From assembly GCA_021846395.1 (NCBI GenBank), contig JAJZXB010000001.1, positions 1 through 64,000 of the forward strand: DNA of 64,000 bases, written 5' to 3'. Of this stretch, positions 25,264 through 35,124 are shown one piece after another (position 1 is the stretch's first letter; each line of letters starts with the position of its first letter). The position numbers and the translations under genes are program-made. Source of the stretch: Thermoplasmata archaeon (GTDB lineage: Archaea > Thermoplasmatota > Thermoplasmata > Thermoplasmatales > Thermoplasmataceae). The notes beneath the pieces are model-generated. The model was not told where the DNA came from. It saw only the letters and a program-made list of their open reading frames with translations, and ran no database searches.

Positions 25264-26343
25264 TTATAATAAATTTTTATCTTCAATACTGTATGTTCTG
25301 CCACGCCATTGTATATTTTTCATGTGGTTCGCAATAAGTAGATTTACAACATATATAAATGGCAACATTATTGCCCCTATAACACTGGCAAATTTTATGC
25401 TATCAAGCCTTCTCAGTATATTGGCTATGTATATTATTGAGGGAATCAGAAAAATAAAAAATAAATAACTGTAGAAAATTCCCATAAAAATAGCAGAGAA
25501 AAAAAGGAGTATATACGACATATAGAATAACATCCCATAATAAAATATTTTTTTGGAAGATGAGATAGATAGGGCTGTCTGTCTGTTAGCCCATTCTGCA
25601 AATTCTGAAAATTTTTCTGGTGAATTGACAACAGGCATTGAGCTTTTTACATATGCAATATTTAGATTTTTGTTCTTGCATATTTTTGTCAGAGCGGTAT
25701 CATCAGAAATATGCTCACTGAAGAAGTTAAATTGATTTGAGATGAGGGAACCTTTAAATGCAAGTGAACCACCCCAGCCGAAACGCGTCAATTTTGATTC
25801 CATCAACCCCATGCCTACAAATCCCCATATCTCTTTTATCCTGCTCCAGAATCCATTTTTTGGTTTAAAGTATGGAAAGGTTGTGGACAATCCATTGTTC
25901 TCATTCTTTAAAGGCTTGACAAGGTTTGACAGCCAGTTATCAGTTACCAGTATATCTGAGTCAGCAATAACATAAACTGGAAAATTGTTAAATTTATCTA
26001 TTGCACTGCACAGAGCCTTTACTTTGCCGCTGCATTTTTTGCACGAATAATCAGATAAAACATAATCAATATTGAGCCTTTTTATTATTTCCAGTGAAGG
26101 GTCGTCATTACTGTCAACAATGCATATCATTCTGTATTTTGGATATTTCTGGTTTTTTATCGATTTTAAATTATCTTCTAACGAAAAGTCCATACCGCGG
26201 CATGGAACCATAACAAGTGTTTCAGGCTCATAATTTTCCGTTAGTGAATCATCGATATTTTTATGAAATTCAATGAATAATAATCCAATAGATATAAGTA
26301 TGAGCAAAATTATGTAAAAAATAAACAATATTAATTGAAGCAT
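25264..26343 (-). CDS. membrane glycosyltransferase, GT2/GT21-like
   Basis: 359 residues: N-terminal transmembrane helix, catalytic domain and two or three C-terminal helices. Motifs are VMVPCRGMDFSLEDNLKS, VIADSDILVT (DxD), HISDDTALTKICK (catalytic Asp) and FAEWANRQT (the Q/R-x-x-R/W-type acceptor motif), an arrangement seen in ceramide glucosyltransferase-like proteins. It probably glycosylates a lipid. The ATG is one base after the aEF1-beta stop. Confidence 0.88.
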   Translation of the reverse strand: MLQLILFIFYIILLILISIGLLFIEFHKNIDDSLTENYEPETLVMVPCRGMDFSLEDNLKSIKNQKYPKYRMICIVDSNDDPSLEIIKRLNIDYVLSDYSCKKCSGKVKALCSAIDKFNNFPVYVIADSDILVTDNWLSNLVKPLKNENNGLSTTFPYFKPKNGFWSRIKEIWGFVGMGLMESKLTRFGWGGSLAFKGSLISNQFNFFSEHISDDTALTKICKNKNLNIAYVKSSMPVVNSPEKFSEFAEWANRQTALSISSSKKIFYYGMLFYMSYILLFFSAIFMGIFYSYLFFIFLIPSIIYIANILRRLDSIKFASVIGAIMLPFIYVVNLLIANHMKNIQWRGRTYSIEDKNLL

Positions 26344-26344
26344 T

Positions 26345-26611
26345 TTAAATTAACGAAATATCTCTAGTATCAACCTGGCTCACATTTTCAACGGAGCTGA
26401 TGGCACTTTCAACTTTATCTATTTTTCCCTCTTCATCGGGAATTATTATCTGGAACATCAATGCTTTTAATCCAAATCCAATTTCTTCCTGGTTAACGCT
26501 GTTTATTTTGCAAATATCTTTTATCCTGCTTTCTATGTTTTTATTCAAACTGTCTAGATCGACATCAACAGATGTGGGCAGTACCCTTAACAAAACCATT
26601 ACATCTCCCAT
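26345..26611 (-). CDS. ef1b: translation elongation factor aEF1-beta
   Basis: An 88-residue nucleotide exchange factor for aEF1-alpha, single alpha-beta domain. Signature segments are VLLRVLPTSVDVDL at the N-terminus, GFGLKALMFQIIIPDEEG in the middle and a final VSQVDTRDISLI. The ATG at 26611 gives the usual length; starting upstream would add about 21 residues that read through the zinc-ribbon gene. It follows that gene by five bases. Confidence 0.95.
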   Translation of the reverse strand: MGDVMVLLRVLPTSVDVDLDSLNKNIESRIKDICKINSVNQEEIGFGLKALMFQIIIPDEEGKIDKVESAISSVENVSQVDTRDISLI

Positions 26612-26616
26612 TTTAA

Positions 26617-26793
26617 TCACGGCCCCATAAACCCGCATTTTGGGCACACATATTCGGTTGAATGTTCTCTGCACTGTTTACATCTTCCAATCATTTCTTC
26701 TCCACAGTTAGGACAGATAAAAATAGAATATCCAACCTCAACAAGTCCTATACCACAGGAACTACATGTATCTTTACTATTTATTTTAATCAC
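26617..26793 (-). CDS. small zinc-ribbon protein paired with aEF1-beta
   Basis: 58 residues from a GTG at 26793 with four CxxC pairs: CSSCG, CPNCG, CKQC and CPKCG, so two zinc ribbons. This matches the small archaeal zinc-finger family (HVO_2753-like, COG2888) that is regularly encoded just before aEF1-beta. The presumed role is RNA or ribosome binding. AGGAAG stands directly before the GTG. Confidence 0.9.
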   Translation of the reverse strand: MIKINSKDTCSSCGIGLVEVGYSIFICPNCGEEMIGRCKQCREHSTEYVCPKCGFMGP

Positions 26794-26899
26794 TTCCTTT
26801 CAATAATTAATTAACAATATATAATCTTTATTTTATTTTCCTGAATATTTGCGTGATCTATTATAAAAATTTAAATGTTAAATAACGGATAATGTTATA

Positions 26900-27324
26900 A
26901 TGCCAAAGGAGAATACCTGAATATTCAATGAGATTGCATCTGAGTATGAGGAAATAAATGGTATTTTCATTTTTGGCATCGATTGAATATGGAGAAGACA
27001 GACGGCAAAATATGCTATTATTGACGGACCAAGGCACTCACTTCTTGATGTGGCTACATGTTCCCTATCATTGAGGAATATTGATAGGGTAAAAAATTTT
27101 TTATGGAGGTATTTAGTGTTTTGAAGCCTGGCGGAAAACTTGTACTTGCCGATACCACATGCCCTGCAAGAATTTTCACTAAAATAGGGTTTTATTTATA
27201 TTCCCGGATTATTATGGTTGAAGGAACCATCATAAATAAAGGCTATTCTTTTATGGTGAATAGCTACAGTGGCAAATCATCCACAATATTCCAATTTTTT
27301 TACCTTTTTATATTTATTATCTGA
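26900..27324 (+). pseudogene. decayed UbiE/MenG-type methyltransferase
   Basis: Pieces of a SAM-dependent methyltransferase lie in order. From 26900 one reads IFNEIASEYEEINGIF, then IWRRQTAKYA and LLDVATC, with TGA stops at 26918 and 26984. After LRNIDRVKNF a frameshift at a T run (about 27096-27102) leads to VLKPGGKLVLADTTCPA. The glycine-rich SAM loop and about 60 residues between motif I and the LRN segment are missing. The order matches ubiquinone/menaquinone C-methyltransferase proteins. The gene is inactive. Confidence 0.82.
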
Positions 27325-27344
27325 AATTAATATAGAATATTTTT

Positions 27345-27953
27345 TTAAAATCCCAAAAGTGAGGGGATAAAACTATCCACAAAGTTCAGAATAATGGCAA
27401 TTATAAATATGGCTGCAAATATTTTGCTGTTCCAGTAAAATACCTTACTACCATCCAGAGGTGGCACCGGCAACAGATTAAAAAGGGCAAACCATAGGTT
27501 TAAGATTGCAATATAATAAAGCATAAAACCTACTGTGCCTGAATTAAGGAAAATATGAATTGTTAAGAATATCCCGCCAAAGAAAATATTTGTTAGAGGG
27601 CCTGCAATTGCAATTTTTCCCTCGCTTTTGGAATCATACAGCCCCGCAAATTCCACTGCACCCGGGGCAGCGAATATAAAGCCGAATAGAGAGGTGAAAA
27701 GGGCAAGCAATATTCCCGTTTTCCATAATTTGAAATATGCAATTGCTCCAAGGCGTCTTGCTACTGTCCTGTGTGCCAGTTCATGCAGCAAAAAGGCAGT
27801 TACCGTAACAGAGAAAGCAGTAATTGCATATATAGGCAATAACGAGGGGTTTATTTTAAACAGTCCACCATTTATAAGGAGAGTAAATGCGAGAGTGAGC
27901 ACAACAACAGCAATAAGAATATCATTTTTTTCATTATATTTACTATACATCAT
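27345..27953 (-). CDS. site-2 protease family (M50) intramembrane metalloprotease
   Basis: 202 residues, about six helices. The zinc-binding HELAH (HExxH, near residue 58) lies in the second or third helix and the third ligand motif NLLPVPPLDGSKVFYW lies near residue 160. This is the compact archaeal S2P form without a PDZ domain; the enzyme cuts membrane-bound substrates such as regulators. The ATG is one base after the stop of the large repeat-protein gene, with GGAGAG in that gene's last codons as ribosome-binding site, so the two are translationally coupled. Confidence 0.92.
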   Translation of the reverse strand: MMYSKYNEKNDILIAVVVLTLAFTLLINGGLFKINPSLLPIYAITAFSVTVTAFLLHELAHRTVARRLGAIAYFKLWKTGILLALFTSLFGFIFAAPGAVEFAGLYDSKSEGKIAIAGPLTNIFFGGIFLTIHIFLNSGTVGFMLYYIAILNLWFALFNLLPVPPLDGSKVFYWNSKIFAAIFIIAIILNFVDSFIPSLLGF

Positions 27954-27954
27954 T

Positions 27955-30900
27955 TTAATTCTCTCCTTCTTTTATATTTATTATATTGATGGCATCAATC
28001 AGACCTATATTAAAGTTGCACACAATTTCAATGGGGTTATTCATTTTTTTATTAATGAATTTTAGAATATTTTTATAATTTTTATTTGCACCAATATTGA
28101 CGACATTATCTATTGCCATGTTTATGAATAAATAGAAGTTTTTTGATTTTATCACATCACCAAGTACATTGAATATTTGATTTATTCTTATTTGGTTAAG
28201 TTCAGTATATCCCATGCTGAATAATTTTTTCAATATATCCACAGACATATAGTTATAAGCATATTTATCAATAAAGGTATAGGGTTCACCAGACCTGATG
28301 AAATTAAAAACATAGTCAATAAAGTATTCTGGAATTATATCAGTTGCTTCATCCGGGCTAAGTAATCTGTTTTTCTCAAATTCTGTTTTAAAAAGCTTTT
28401 TAGCATGGATAAGGACGTTTTTAAATTTAAATGCTGTTCTCAATTTATATTTTATGTCCTCCTTCAGGGTTGCATCTACTGAATTCATAAATTCATTTTC
28501 AAGAATTGCCACATCCTGATATCTAAATAATTTTATCAGTGAATAGAAAATATATTTTATATTGTTCTGATCGATGAATTTTAAATATTTTTTATAAATG
28601 GTTATTATTGCATCATAATTTTTTGAATTGTAATATAGTTCAAGCAGCCTGTCAAATAATATTCTCTCTTTAAGGTTAATAAAAGAGGATTTTAAAAATT
28701 CCATTGCATCCTCTTTTTCCTGATTTTTGTTCAATGTTTCAGTCAGTTTCAAAATTATTTTTATATTATTGGGATTGGAATTATGCAATATTTGAAGGAT
28801 GTATTTTTCCATATTGTAGTCCTCATCATTATCAAGTTTAGAGCATATAATTTCCCCAAGAATGCTGTTTCTGGTTTGAATAAAAAGTTCCATTATTCTG
28901 GATCTGATGCTGCTTTTTGACCAGAGATTATTTACAATGAATTCAAATCCCTTTCTGTTATCCAGGTTTATTTCATTTACATATGACTCTATTGATGAAT
29001 AATTGCCCTTCAAATATAACAGTACTATTGCGTAAAAATTATTTTTTCCAGAGTTTTCAATAACTGAAGTGAGTATATTTTTATCTGACAATATTTTAGC
29101 AAAATTTTCGGAAATATCCTTTTTTTCCGATCTTAAATATGAATTGACATAATTTATGGCTGATTCAACATAATATTTTTTATTGAAATAATAATCGCCA
29201 ATCAGAGAGTATATCACATCATTTTTTACTTTTAAATGCTCGAGAAATTTAATGCCACTATTTTCATTTTTCCTTGAAAGAAGATAATAGTGTTGGACAA
29301 TATCATCTACAGTTATGTTGTTGAATTTCATTATGCATGCTGAATATTTTAATTTCTCTACAGGCTCTGAGTTTATATGGCGCCCTATTCTATAGAAATT
29401 TATATCATTAATCTTCATGCCATTGATATGCGAAACACTGCCTTCAGGTAGAGAATATTTCATTTCTAAAATTGTATTATATGCATATTTAAACGCTGAA
29501 AACAATTTATATTCAACAACTGTATTAAAGACATCCTTCAGGTTTTCACCCCCAATTAAATTTAAAATTATTTTTAATGACAGAAAGCGTGCATTTGTCA
29601 ATCCATCAAGGGCATCAATAATATATTTTTTTGATTCACTGTAATCATTTTTGTAAAAATAAATATTTGCAAGCAAATAATAAAAAAATGGATCAGGGTT
29701 TTTACCGAATAGTTCCGTTAGATTTTTTTCGGCATCATCATATAAACCTATATTTATCAGGGCATTGCTAAGAGGATACAAAAAGAATATGGAGTCCTCC
29801 ATATCGCTCTTTATTTTATTTTTATAGACATTCTTTACATTTTTAATAATCATTCTTACGGTCTCAAAATTTTCCCTCTCCAGAATTTCATCTACATAGT
29901 CTTCATGCCTGTTATTAATAAAATTATAGCCATTCATGGAAAGTATATACGCACATGCTATTGACCCAGTTTTTATAATATCCTTTATATGCATCCCAGC
30001 ATTGTCCGGTTCCATACCACGCATATATAAAATTATTACTTCGAGAAGAGAATTTTTGTAATCAAGTTTTTCAAATATGGATAGACTCTTATCATCACGG
30101 GCTTTTTCAAATATGGAATCAACAATATACTTGCTGTTCAAAAGGCTTTTATCTTCACTCAGTATATTAAAGGCGCTCTCAAAATTGTTTGTAAATATTA
30201 AGCATGCTGCATATTGTGCTCTGTACCTGTCATAAACATTATTACTGGTGATAAACTGGTTCAGTTCGGAATATTTCTCATTTTTATAAAGGTATTTTAC
30301 CATTATATCAATGCTTGTTTCATTTAGAGTTCCCAGTGCCATAATTTCTTCTGCTATCCTGTATTCCCTATCCTCGTCATTATTTTCCCTGCAATATAGC
30401 AATTCAAGATTCAATAATTGGTAGTCAGAACCATATAGTTTTGTATATTTTTTAATATCGTATTCAGTTTCTATAAACATATATAATTTTATTTCTGCCT
30501 CAATTTTATACAATAATAATTTTTTGTCATTGTGGTTTTCGTGGGAATTTATATAGGAAACAACTGCTCCATAGTCCCCAATTTTGTATTCTATGTCTAT
30601 TATTGTATCAAGAACGTTTTTATCAATATTATAATATATGTTTTTAAAAATGACAAGAGCATTTTCATAATTTCCTGAATAATAATAAGCATAACCAAGT
30701 CTGGCATTTGTATTGTCAGTTATATCCATGTATTCGATACTCTGTTTGTATTTTCCAAGAAAGTACAGATAGTCTGCTATTTTTTTATTTGGTTTTTCCC
30801 TGTTCATTTGAATTATTCTATTTACCATCTTCTCCATCAGATCCTTTTCCCCTGTTGTTTCATATATATCAATTAAATTATAGTAACAGTTAAGATCGTT

Positions 30901-31449
30901 TTTTATTTCTATGCATTTGGTCAATATTTTTTCTGCACTGGCATAGTTTCCAAATTGAAGATAATTATCTATAACCTTTTTCATATCATCAAAATGATAA
31001 AAATTCGATATGTACAGATTCACGTCCTCTTCATTATAGACATTTACGCATGAAGAGTAATATATTTTTGAAAACGAATTCATTGTGATGATTAAATCGT
31101 AAAAATATTTTTTTAGTTCCTCATTTTTAAGCATAAATGGTTTATCCTTTATATATTCCATAAAATTTAACCCATCATTTTTTCTGTAATATTCCCTTAA
31201 ATTGTGTAGATAGACTATATGGTTTGTGGGATCAATGGATTTAATAAGGTCATAAATTTTTTCTGGAATCTCAATTCCCTTTAGGTATTCGTATATTTCA
31301 ATCTTATCACTGTCAGTGCATGTTTTCTTGATTTCATCCATATTATTTTCCATAAAAATGGCTAATTTTTCATAGTTGTTTATTTTTAAACTATTTTTTA
31401 AATACTGTATTAATTTGTGCATTGTTTTCCTGTAACTTAATGAAAACAT
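27955..31449 (-). CDS. 1164-residue TPR-like repeat protein, function unknown
   Basis: A very long soluble protein of helical hairpins. Segments such as NARLGYAYYYSGNYENALVIF and PFFYYLLANIYFYKNDYSESKKYI, each cut here to its core, have the tetratricopeptide pattern (large-small-aromatic spacing about every 34 residues). The pattern is irregular over the whole length, in the manner of divergent TPR or Sel1-like solenoids. No enzymatic motif, signal peptide or transmembrane helix is seen. Lys, Asn, Ile and Tyr are very frequent. It is co-transcribed with a site-2 protease, so a scaffold linked to that protease is possible. A second in-frame ATG is at 31422. Confidence 0.75.
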   Translation of the reverse strand: MFSLSYRKTMHKLIQYLKNSLKINNYEKLAIFMENNMDEIKKTCTDSDKIEIYEYLKGIEIPEKIYDLIKSIDPTNHIVYLHNLREYYRKNDGLNFMEYIKDKPFMLKNEELKKYFYDLIITMNSFSKIYYSSCVNVYNEEDVNLYISNFYHFDDMKKVIDNYLQFGNYASAEKILTKCIEIKNDLNCYYNLIDIYETTGEKDLMEKMVNRIIQMNREKPNKKIADYLYFLGKYKQSIEYMDITDNTNARLGYAYYYSGNYENALVIFKNIYYNIDKNVLDTIIDIEYKIGDYGAVVSYINSHENHNDKKLLLYKIEAEIKLYMFIETEYDIKKYTKLYGSDYQLLNLELLYCRENNDEDREYRIAEEIMALGTLNETSIDIMVKYLYKNEKYSELNQFITSNNVYDRYRAQYAACLIFTNNFESAFNILSEDKSLLNSKYIVDSIFEKARDDKSLSIFEKLDYKNSLLEVIILYMRGMEPDNAGMHIKDIIKTGSIACAYILSMNGYNFINNRHEDYVDEILERENFETVRMIIKNVKNVYKNKIKSDMEDSIFFLYPLSNALINIGLYDDAEKNLTELFGKNPDPFFYYLLANIYFYKNDYSESKKYIIDALDGLTNARFLSLKIILNLIGGENLKDVFNTVVEYKLFSAFKYAYNTILEMKYSLPEGSVSHINGMKINDINFYRIGRHINSEPVEKLKYSACIMKFNNITVDDIVQHYYLLSRKNENSGIKFLEHLKVKNDVIYSLIGDYYFNKKYYVESAINYVNSYLRSEKKDISENFAKILSDKNILTSVIENSGKNNFYAIVLLYLKGNYSSIESYVNEINLDNRKGFEFIVNNLWSKSSIRSRIMELFIQTRNSILGEIICSKLDNDEDYNMEKYILQILHNSNPNNIKIILKLTETLNKNQEKEDAMEFLKSSFINLKERILFDRLLELYYNSKNYDAIITIYKKYLKFIDQNNIKYIFYSLIKLFRYQDVAILENEFMNSVDATLKEDIKYKLRTAFKFKNVLIHAKKLFKTEFEKNRLLSPDEATDIIPEYFIDYVFNFIRSGEPYTFIDKYAYNYMSVDILKKLFSMGYTELNQIRINQIFNVLGDVIKSKNFYLFINMAIDNVVNIGANKNYKNILKFINKKMNNPIEIVCNFNIGLIDAINIINIKEGEN

Positions 31450-31571
31450 CAGGTAGTGTATTTTAAAGATAATATATTATTTTTGTGATTTTCCACTAAT
31501 TTGTAAGGTAATGTCCGACAAAACGCTGTATATTTTAATAAAAATTAAATATCATAATACATTGATATAAT

Positions 31572-33230
31572 ATGAAAAGATCAGATATAACATATAGTGG
31601 GCCTGAAAGGTCACCAAATAGATCCTACATGAAAGCAATGGGTTTGAATGATAAAGACCTTGAAAATTACATGGTTGGAATAGCTGCTGCGTGGAATGAA
31701 GCAGGGCCATGCAATATTCACGTTTTATCTCTTGCAGAGCACACAAAGGAAGGTGTAAGGAATAAAAATGGAACACCAAGATTATTTACCACTCCTGTGG
31801 TTATCGACGGAATTGCAATGGGCACCGAAGGCATGAAATATTCTCTTGTAAGCAGGGAAATTATTGCAAATACTGTTGAATTAACTGTAAACGCACATAA
31901 TTATGATGGATTTGCTGCTCTATCTGGATGTGATAAAACTTCTCCGGGCATGATGATGGCAATGGCGAGAATGAATTTACCCTCATTGGTTATGTACGGT
32001 GGTACAACACTTCCGGGATATTATCATGGTAAACAGATAGCTGTTGGCGATTTATTTGAAGCAGTTGGATCATACATGAATGGTTTGATGTCACTTTCTG
32101 ACCTGAAACTCATGGAAGACAATGCTGTCCCTACAGCCGGATCATGTGGGGGTCTATATACTGCAAATACTATGGCAATGATGACAGAGGTTCTGGGCCT
32201 TGCCCTGCCTGGAAGTGCTTCTCCTCCTGCAGTTGACGGTGCAAAGGCCAAATATGCATATGAAACGGGCAAAACCGTTATGGATTTAATAGAAACCGAT
32301 TTAAAGCCAAGAGATATATTAACAGAAGAATCATTTTACAATGCAATAGCTGTCCTGATGGCTTCCGGGGGATCAACAAACGCTGTTCTTCATTTAATGG
32401 CAATAGCACATGAGGCAAAAATAAAGTTGAACCTTGATGATTTTGATAGATTATCGAAAAAAATACCCGAAATTGTGAATATGAAACCATCTGGTGAGTA
32501 TGTTATGGCTGATCTGAATAAAATAGGGGGTGTTCCAATTTTAATGAAAATTTTGATGGAACATGGAATTTTAAATGGTGACCAGCTCACTGTAACCGGA
32601 AAGACAATAAAGGAAAATTTAAAAGATATAAAAATAATGAATTTGAATAATGTGATTAAGGATTTTGAACATCCAATCAATTCAACCGGCGGTATAAGAA
32701 TTTTAAAAGGCTCACTGGCACCGGACGGATCAGTTTTTAAAATTTCCGCTTCTAAAGTGAGATATCATAAGGGCCCTGCCAAGGTTTTTAATTCTGAGGA
32801 TGAAACATTTAAAGCGATAAGGGAAAGAAAAATCAAAGCTGGAGATACAGTTATAATAAGATATGAAGGGCCCAAGGGCGGTCCTGGAATGAGAGAGATG
32901 CTCTCGGTTACATCGGAGATTGTAGGCGAAGGACTTGGAGAAACGGTAGCACTGATAACGGATGGAAGATTTTCCGGCGCAACAAGGGGCATCATGGTCG
33001 GCCATGTTGCACCTGAAGCGATGGATGGTGGACCAATAGCTCTTGTAAGGGAAAATGACATTGTTGAAATAGATGGTGAAAATGGAAAAATAAATCTTTT
33101 AATTGATGAAGATGAGCTCAATAAAAGAAAAAGTGAATGGAAAAGGCCTGAACCAAGATATAAAACCGGAATTTTAAACCAGTATTCGAAATTGGTTTCA
33201 TCTTCTGCCAAAGGAGCAGTAATGGAATAA
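31572..33230 (+). CDS. ilvD: dihydroxy-acid dehydratase
   Basis: 552 residues of the IlvD/Edd family; the enzyme makes 2-keto acids in branched-chain amino acid synthesis. Cysteines for the Fe-S cluster are in EAGPCNIH (near residue 49), SGCDKTSPG (near 122) and [13 protein letters not shown] (near 194), the pattern of IlvD. The C-terminal half has GGSTNAVLH and [10 protein letters not shown]. Some thermoacidophile homologues also act on sugar acids such as gluconate, so this is a possible second role. TATA-like TTAAATATC stands about 25 bases upstream. Confidence 0.95.
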   Translation: MKRSDITYSGPERSPNRSYMKAMGLNDKDLENYMVGIAAAWNEAGPCNIHVLSLAEHTKEGVRNKNGTPRLFTTPVVIDGIAMGTEGMKYSLVSREIIANTVELTVNAHNYDGFAALSGCDKTSPGMMMAMARMNLPSLVMYGGTTLPGYYHGKQIAVGDLFEAVGSYMNGLMSLSDLKLMEDNAVPTAGSCGGLYTANTMAMMTEVLGLALPGSASPPAVDGAKAKYAYETGKTVMDLIETDLKPRDILTEESFYNAIAVLMASGGSTNAVLHLMAIAHEAKIKLNLDDFDRLSKKIPEIVNMKPSGEYVMADLNKIGGVPILMKILMEHGILNGDQLTVTGKTIKENLKDIKIMNLNNVIKDFEHPINSTGGIRILKGSLAPDGSVFKISASKVRYHKGPAKVFNSEDETFKAIRERKIKAGDTVIIRYEGPKGGPGMREMLSVTSEIVGEGLGETVALITDGRFSGATRGIMVGHVAPEAMDGGPIALVRENDIVEIDGENGKINLLIDEDELNKRKSEWKRPEPRYKTGILNQYSKLVSSSAKGAVME

Positions 33231-33356
33231 ATTTAATTATTTTATAAATTTATCCTATCAAAATTTGGGAAAAATACAGGGTAAATGCAGGAATTTTATT
33301 TTTTTTGTTTAGAGGGAGCATATTACAAATAAAAATGGGCAGAAAAATCATAAAAA

Positions 33357-33365
33357 CTTTATACG
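33357..33365 (+). promoter_or_regulatory. TATA box of the small coiled-coil gene
   Basis: CTTTATACG is centred about 23 bases before the ATG at 33384. This supports the ORF as a real, probably leaderless gene. Confidence 0.5.
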
Positions 33366-33383
33366 GTTTAAAAATAAAGCTTA

Positions 33384-33629
33384 ATGGAAACTGAAACTAG
33401 AGAATTTGAACTTGAAATGGAAAAAAAACTTGAGGAATACAGATCAAAAATAGAAGTTATTGTCAACAATGAATATAATCGTTTGAGCGATAAAAAACTT
33501 GATGATGAAAATGACGGCAATCTTTCTGGGGCACTCACTATGATGGAATCAATAAATGTCGATATACTTCACATTCTCAGAGATTTTGATGATTTAATGT
33601 ATTATATAGATATTTTAAAAAAATTATAA
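33384..33629 (+). CDS. hypothetical small helical protein
   Basis: 81 residues, almost entirely charged helix: a Glu/Lys-rich N-terminal coiled-coil (EFELEMEKKLEEYRSKIE) and a C-terminal amphipathic segment ending DDLMYYIDILKKL. I do not recognise the family. A well-placed TATA box and open frame support expression. It converges on the ammonium transporter gene, with 14 bases between stops. Confidence 0.65.
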   Translation: METETREFELEMEKKLEEYRSKIEVIVNNEYNRLSDKKLDDENDGNLSGALTMMESINVDILHILRDFDDLMYYIDILKKL

Positions 33630-33643
33630 ATTTATTTTATAAA

Positions 33644-35014
33644 TTATTTTTGCACTTTCTTACTGTCAGCATTCGTATCCGTACTTACCTGTTCAGTCGG
33701 AACTGGGGGGTATGACATATCAAGGCCACTTTCACCATGTATTGCCATATCGCCAATCTTCAATTTATGTTCAGCTTCCCTCAACGGTATAAATACCCCT
33801 ATTAACTTCAGCAGTCCGTATGTAATGACGAAAACGTATAATATTACAATTACAGCAGCAAATCCCTGTATGCCAAGCTGATAGAGGTTTCCATAAATTG
33901 CACCTGTGAGGCCCGGATCCACGTACTGCGTCACTATTGGGTCCGCTAGAACCCCAGTTAATAGACCACCTACCACACCTGCAACGGCATGCGAGGAAAA
34001 TACTCCAAGGGTATCATCAACCTTGAATTTTGGCTCAATTTTGTATAAAAATATCCATGGTATAATGCCAGTAGCAATTCCAATAACCATTGCTCCATAA
34101 ATATTGACATATCCTGCCGCAGGTGTTATTCCGACCAGTCCTGAAATCGCCCCTATAGAAGCGCCTATTAATGATGGTTTTTTGAAGAATTTCATATCCA
34201 TGAACATCCATGTTATCGTGCTCACTGCGGCTGCAACGTTTGTGTTTAGTACTGCTATGCCAGCATCTATGGTGCTCCCATATGGATCTCCGCCATTAAA
34301 ACCATCCCATCCAAGCCAAATCAATCCAATACCAAGCATTACCAGGGCAAGGTTATTCGCCTTCATATGCATTTCTTCCTTTATTCTTGGCCCTATAGCT
34401 ATGGCGGCCGCAAGAGCACCTATTCCAGCATCCAAATGTATAACATACCCGCCAGAAAAATCAACAGCTCCGAGTTGGTTCAGCCATCCACCGGCAAAAA
34501 GCCAGTAAGCTACAGGACTGTAAACAATCAGTGACCATACAGGAACAAAAACCATCCAGGCCTTAAAATTCATTCTCTCAAGAATTCCACCCATAAGCAA
34601 TACTGGAGTGATTGCCGCAAACACAAACTGGAAAAATATAACAGTTGCATTGGGTATTGTTAAAGCCTGTTTCAGTGGTCCCACAATAGCCTGTCCGCCT
34701 ATAAAGGTCCCGGACATAGCTGGCGAAGGTATTCCAAAAAAGTAAAGCCCATGGAATTTCAAAACACTCGCAGTACCAAAGCCAAAATTATACCCTGCTA
34801 TTACCCATATAATGAGAACTGAAGCAAAAGCATAAAGAGCCATCATCATTGCATTTACCATGTATTTCCTTTTTGTAAGCCCCGCATAATATAAAGCCAG
34901 CCCCGGCACACTCATCAAGCCAACCAGAGTTGATGCTGTGAGCATCCATCCATTGTTTCCATTGTTAAGCCACGTCGCATCTGAAGAGATCAAAAAAATT
35001 ATATCATTCAGCAT
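33644..35014 (-). CDS. amt: ammonium transporter (Amt/Mep/Rh family)
   Basis: About 456 residues with eleven hydrophobic helices. Family signatures are [15 protein letters not shown] near the N-terminus, [35 protein letters not shown] with the first pore histidine, and [16 protein letters not shown] with the second. The start at 35014 is preferred to 35035 because a TATATTAAA at 35035-35045 sits about 26 bases ahead. No PII gene (glnK) is adjacent, which is unusual for amt. The gene follows the glutamate synthase pair on the same strand after 110 bases, so imported ammonium and glutamate synthesis are probably linked. Confidence 0.95.
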   Translation of the reverse strand: MLNDIIFLISSDATWLNNGNNGWMLTASTLVGLMSVPGLALYYAGLTKRKYMVNAMMMALYAFASVLIIWVIAGYNFGFGTASVLKFHGLYFFGIPSPAMSGTFIGGQAIVGPLKQALTIPNATVIFFQFVFAAITPVLLMGGILERMNFKAWMVFVPVWSLIVYSPVAYWLFAGGWLNQLGAVDFSGGYVIHLDAGIGALAAAIAIGPRIKEEMHMKANNLALVMLGIGLIWLGWDGFNGGDPYGSTIDAGIAVLNTNVAAAVSTITWMFMDMKFFKKPSLIGASIGAISGLVGITPAAGYVNIYGAMVIGIATGIIPWIFLYKIEPKFKVDDTLGVFSSHAVAGVVGGLLTGVLADPIVTQYVDPGLTGAIYGNLYQLGIQGFAAVIVILYVFVITYGLLKLIGVFIPLREAEHKLKIGDMAIHGESGLDMSYPPVPTEQVSTDTNADSKKVQK

Positions 35015-35124
35015 AAATATTAAATAAATACACATTTAATATACGTTTCTAATTATTTTTTGTCATTTTGCTGAAAATTTTTGAAAAAATTAAATATATA
35101 TTTTTATAAAATACAAAAAACTCC

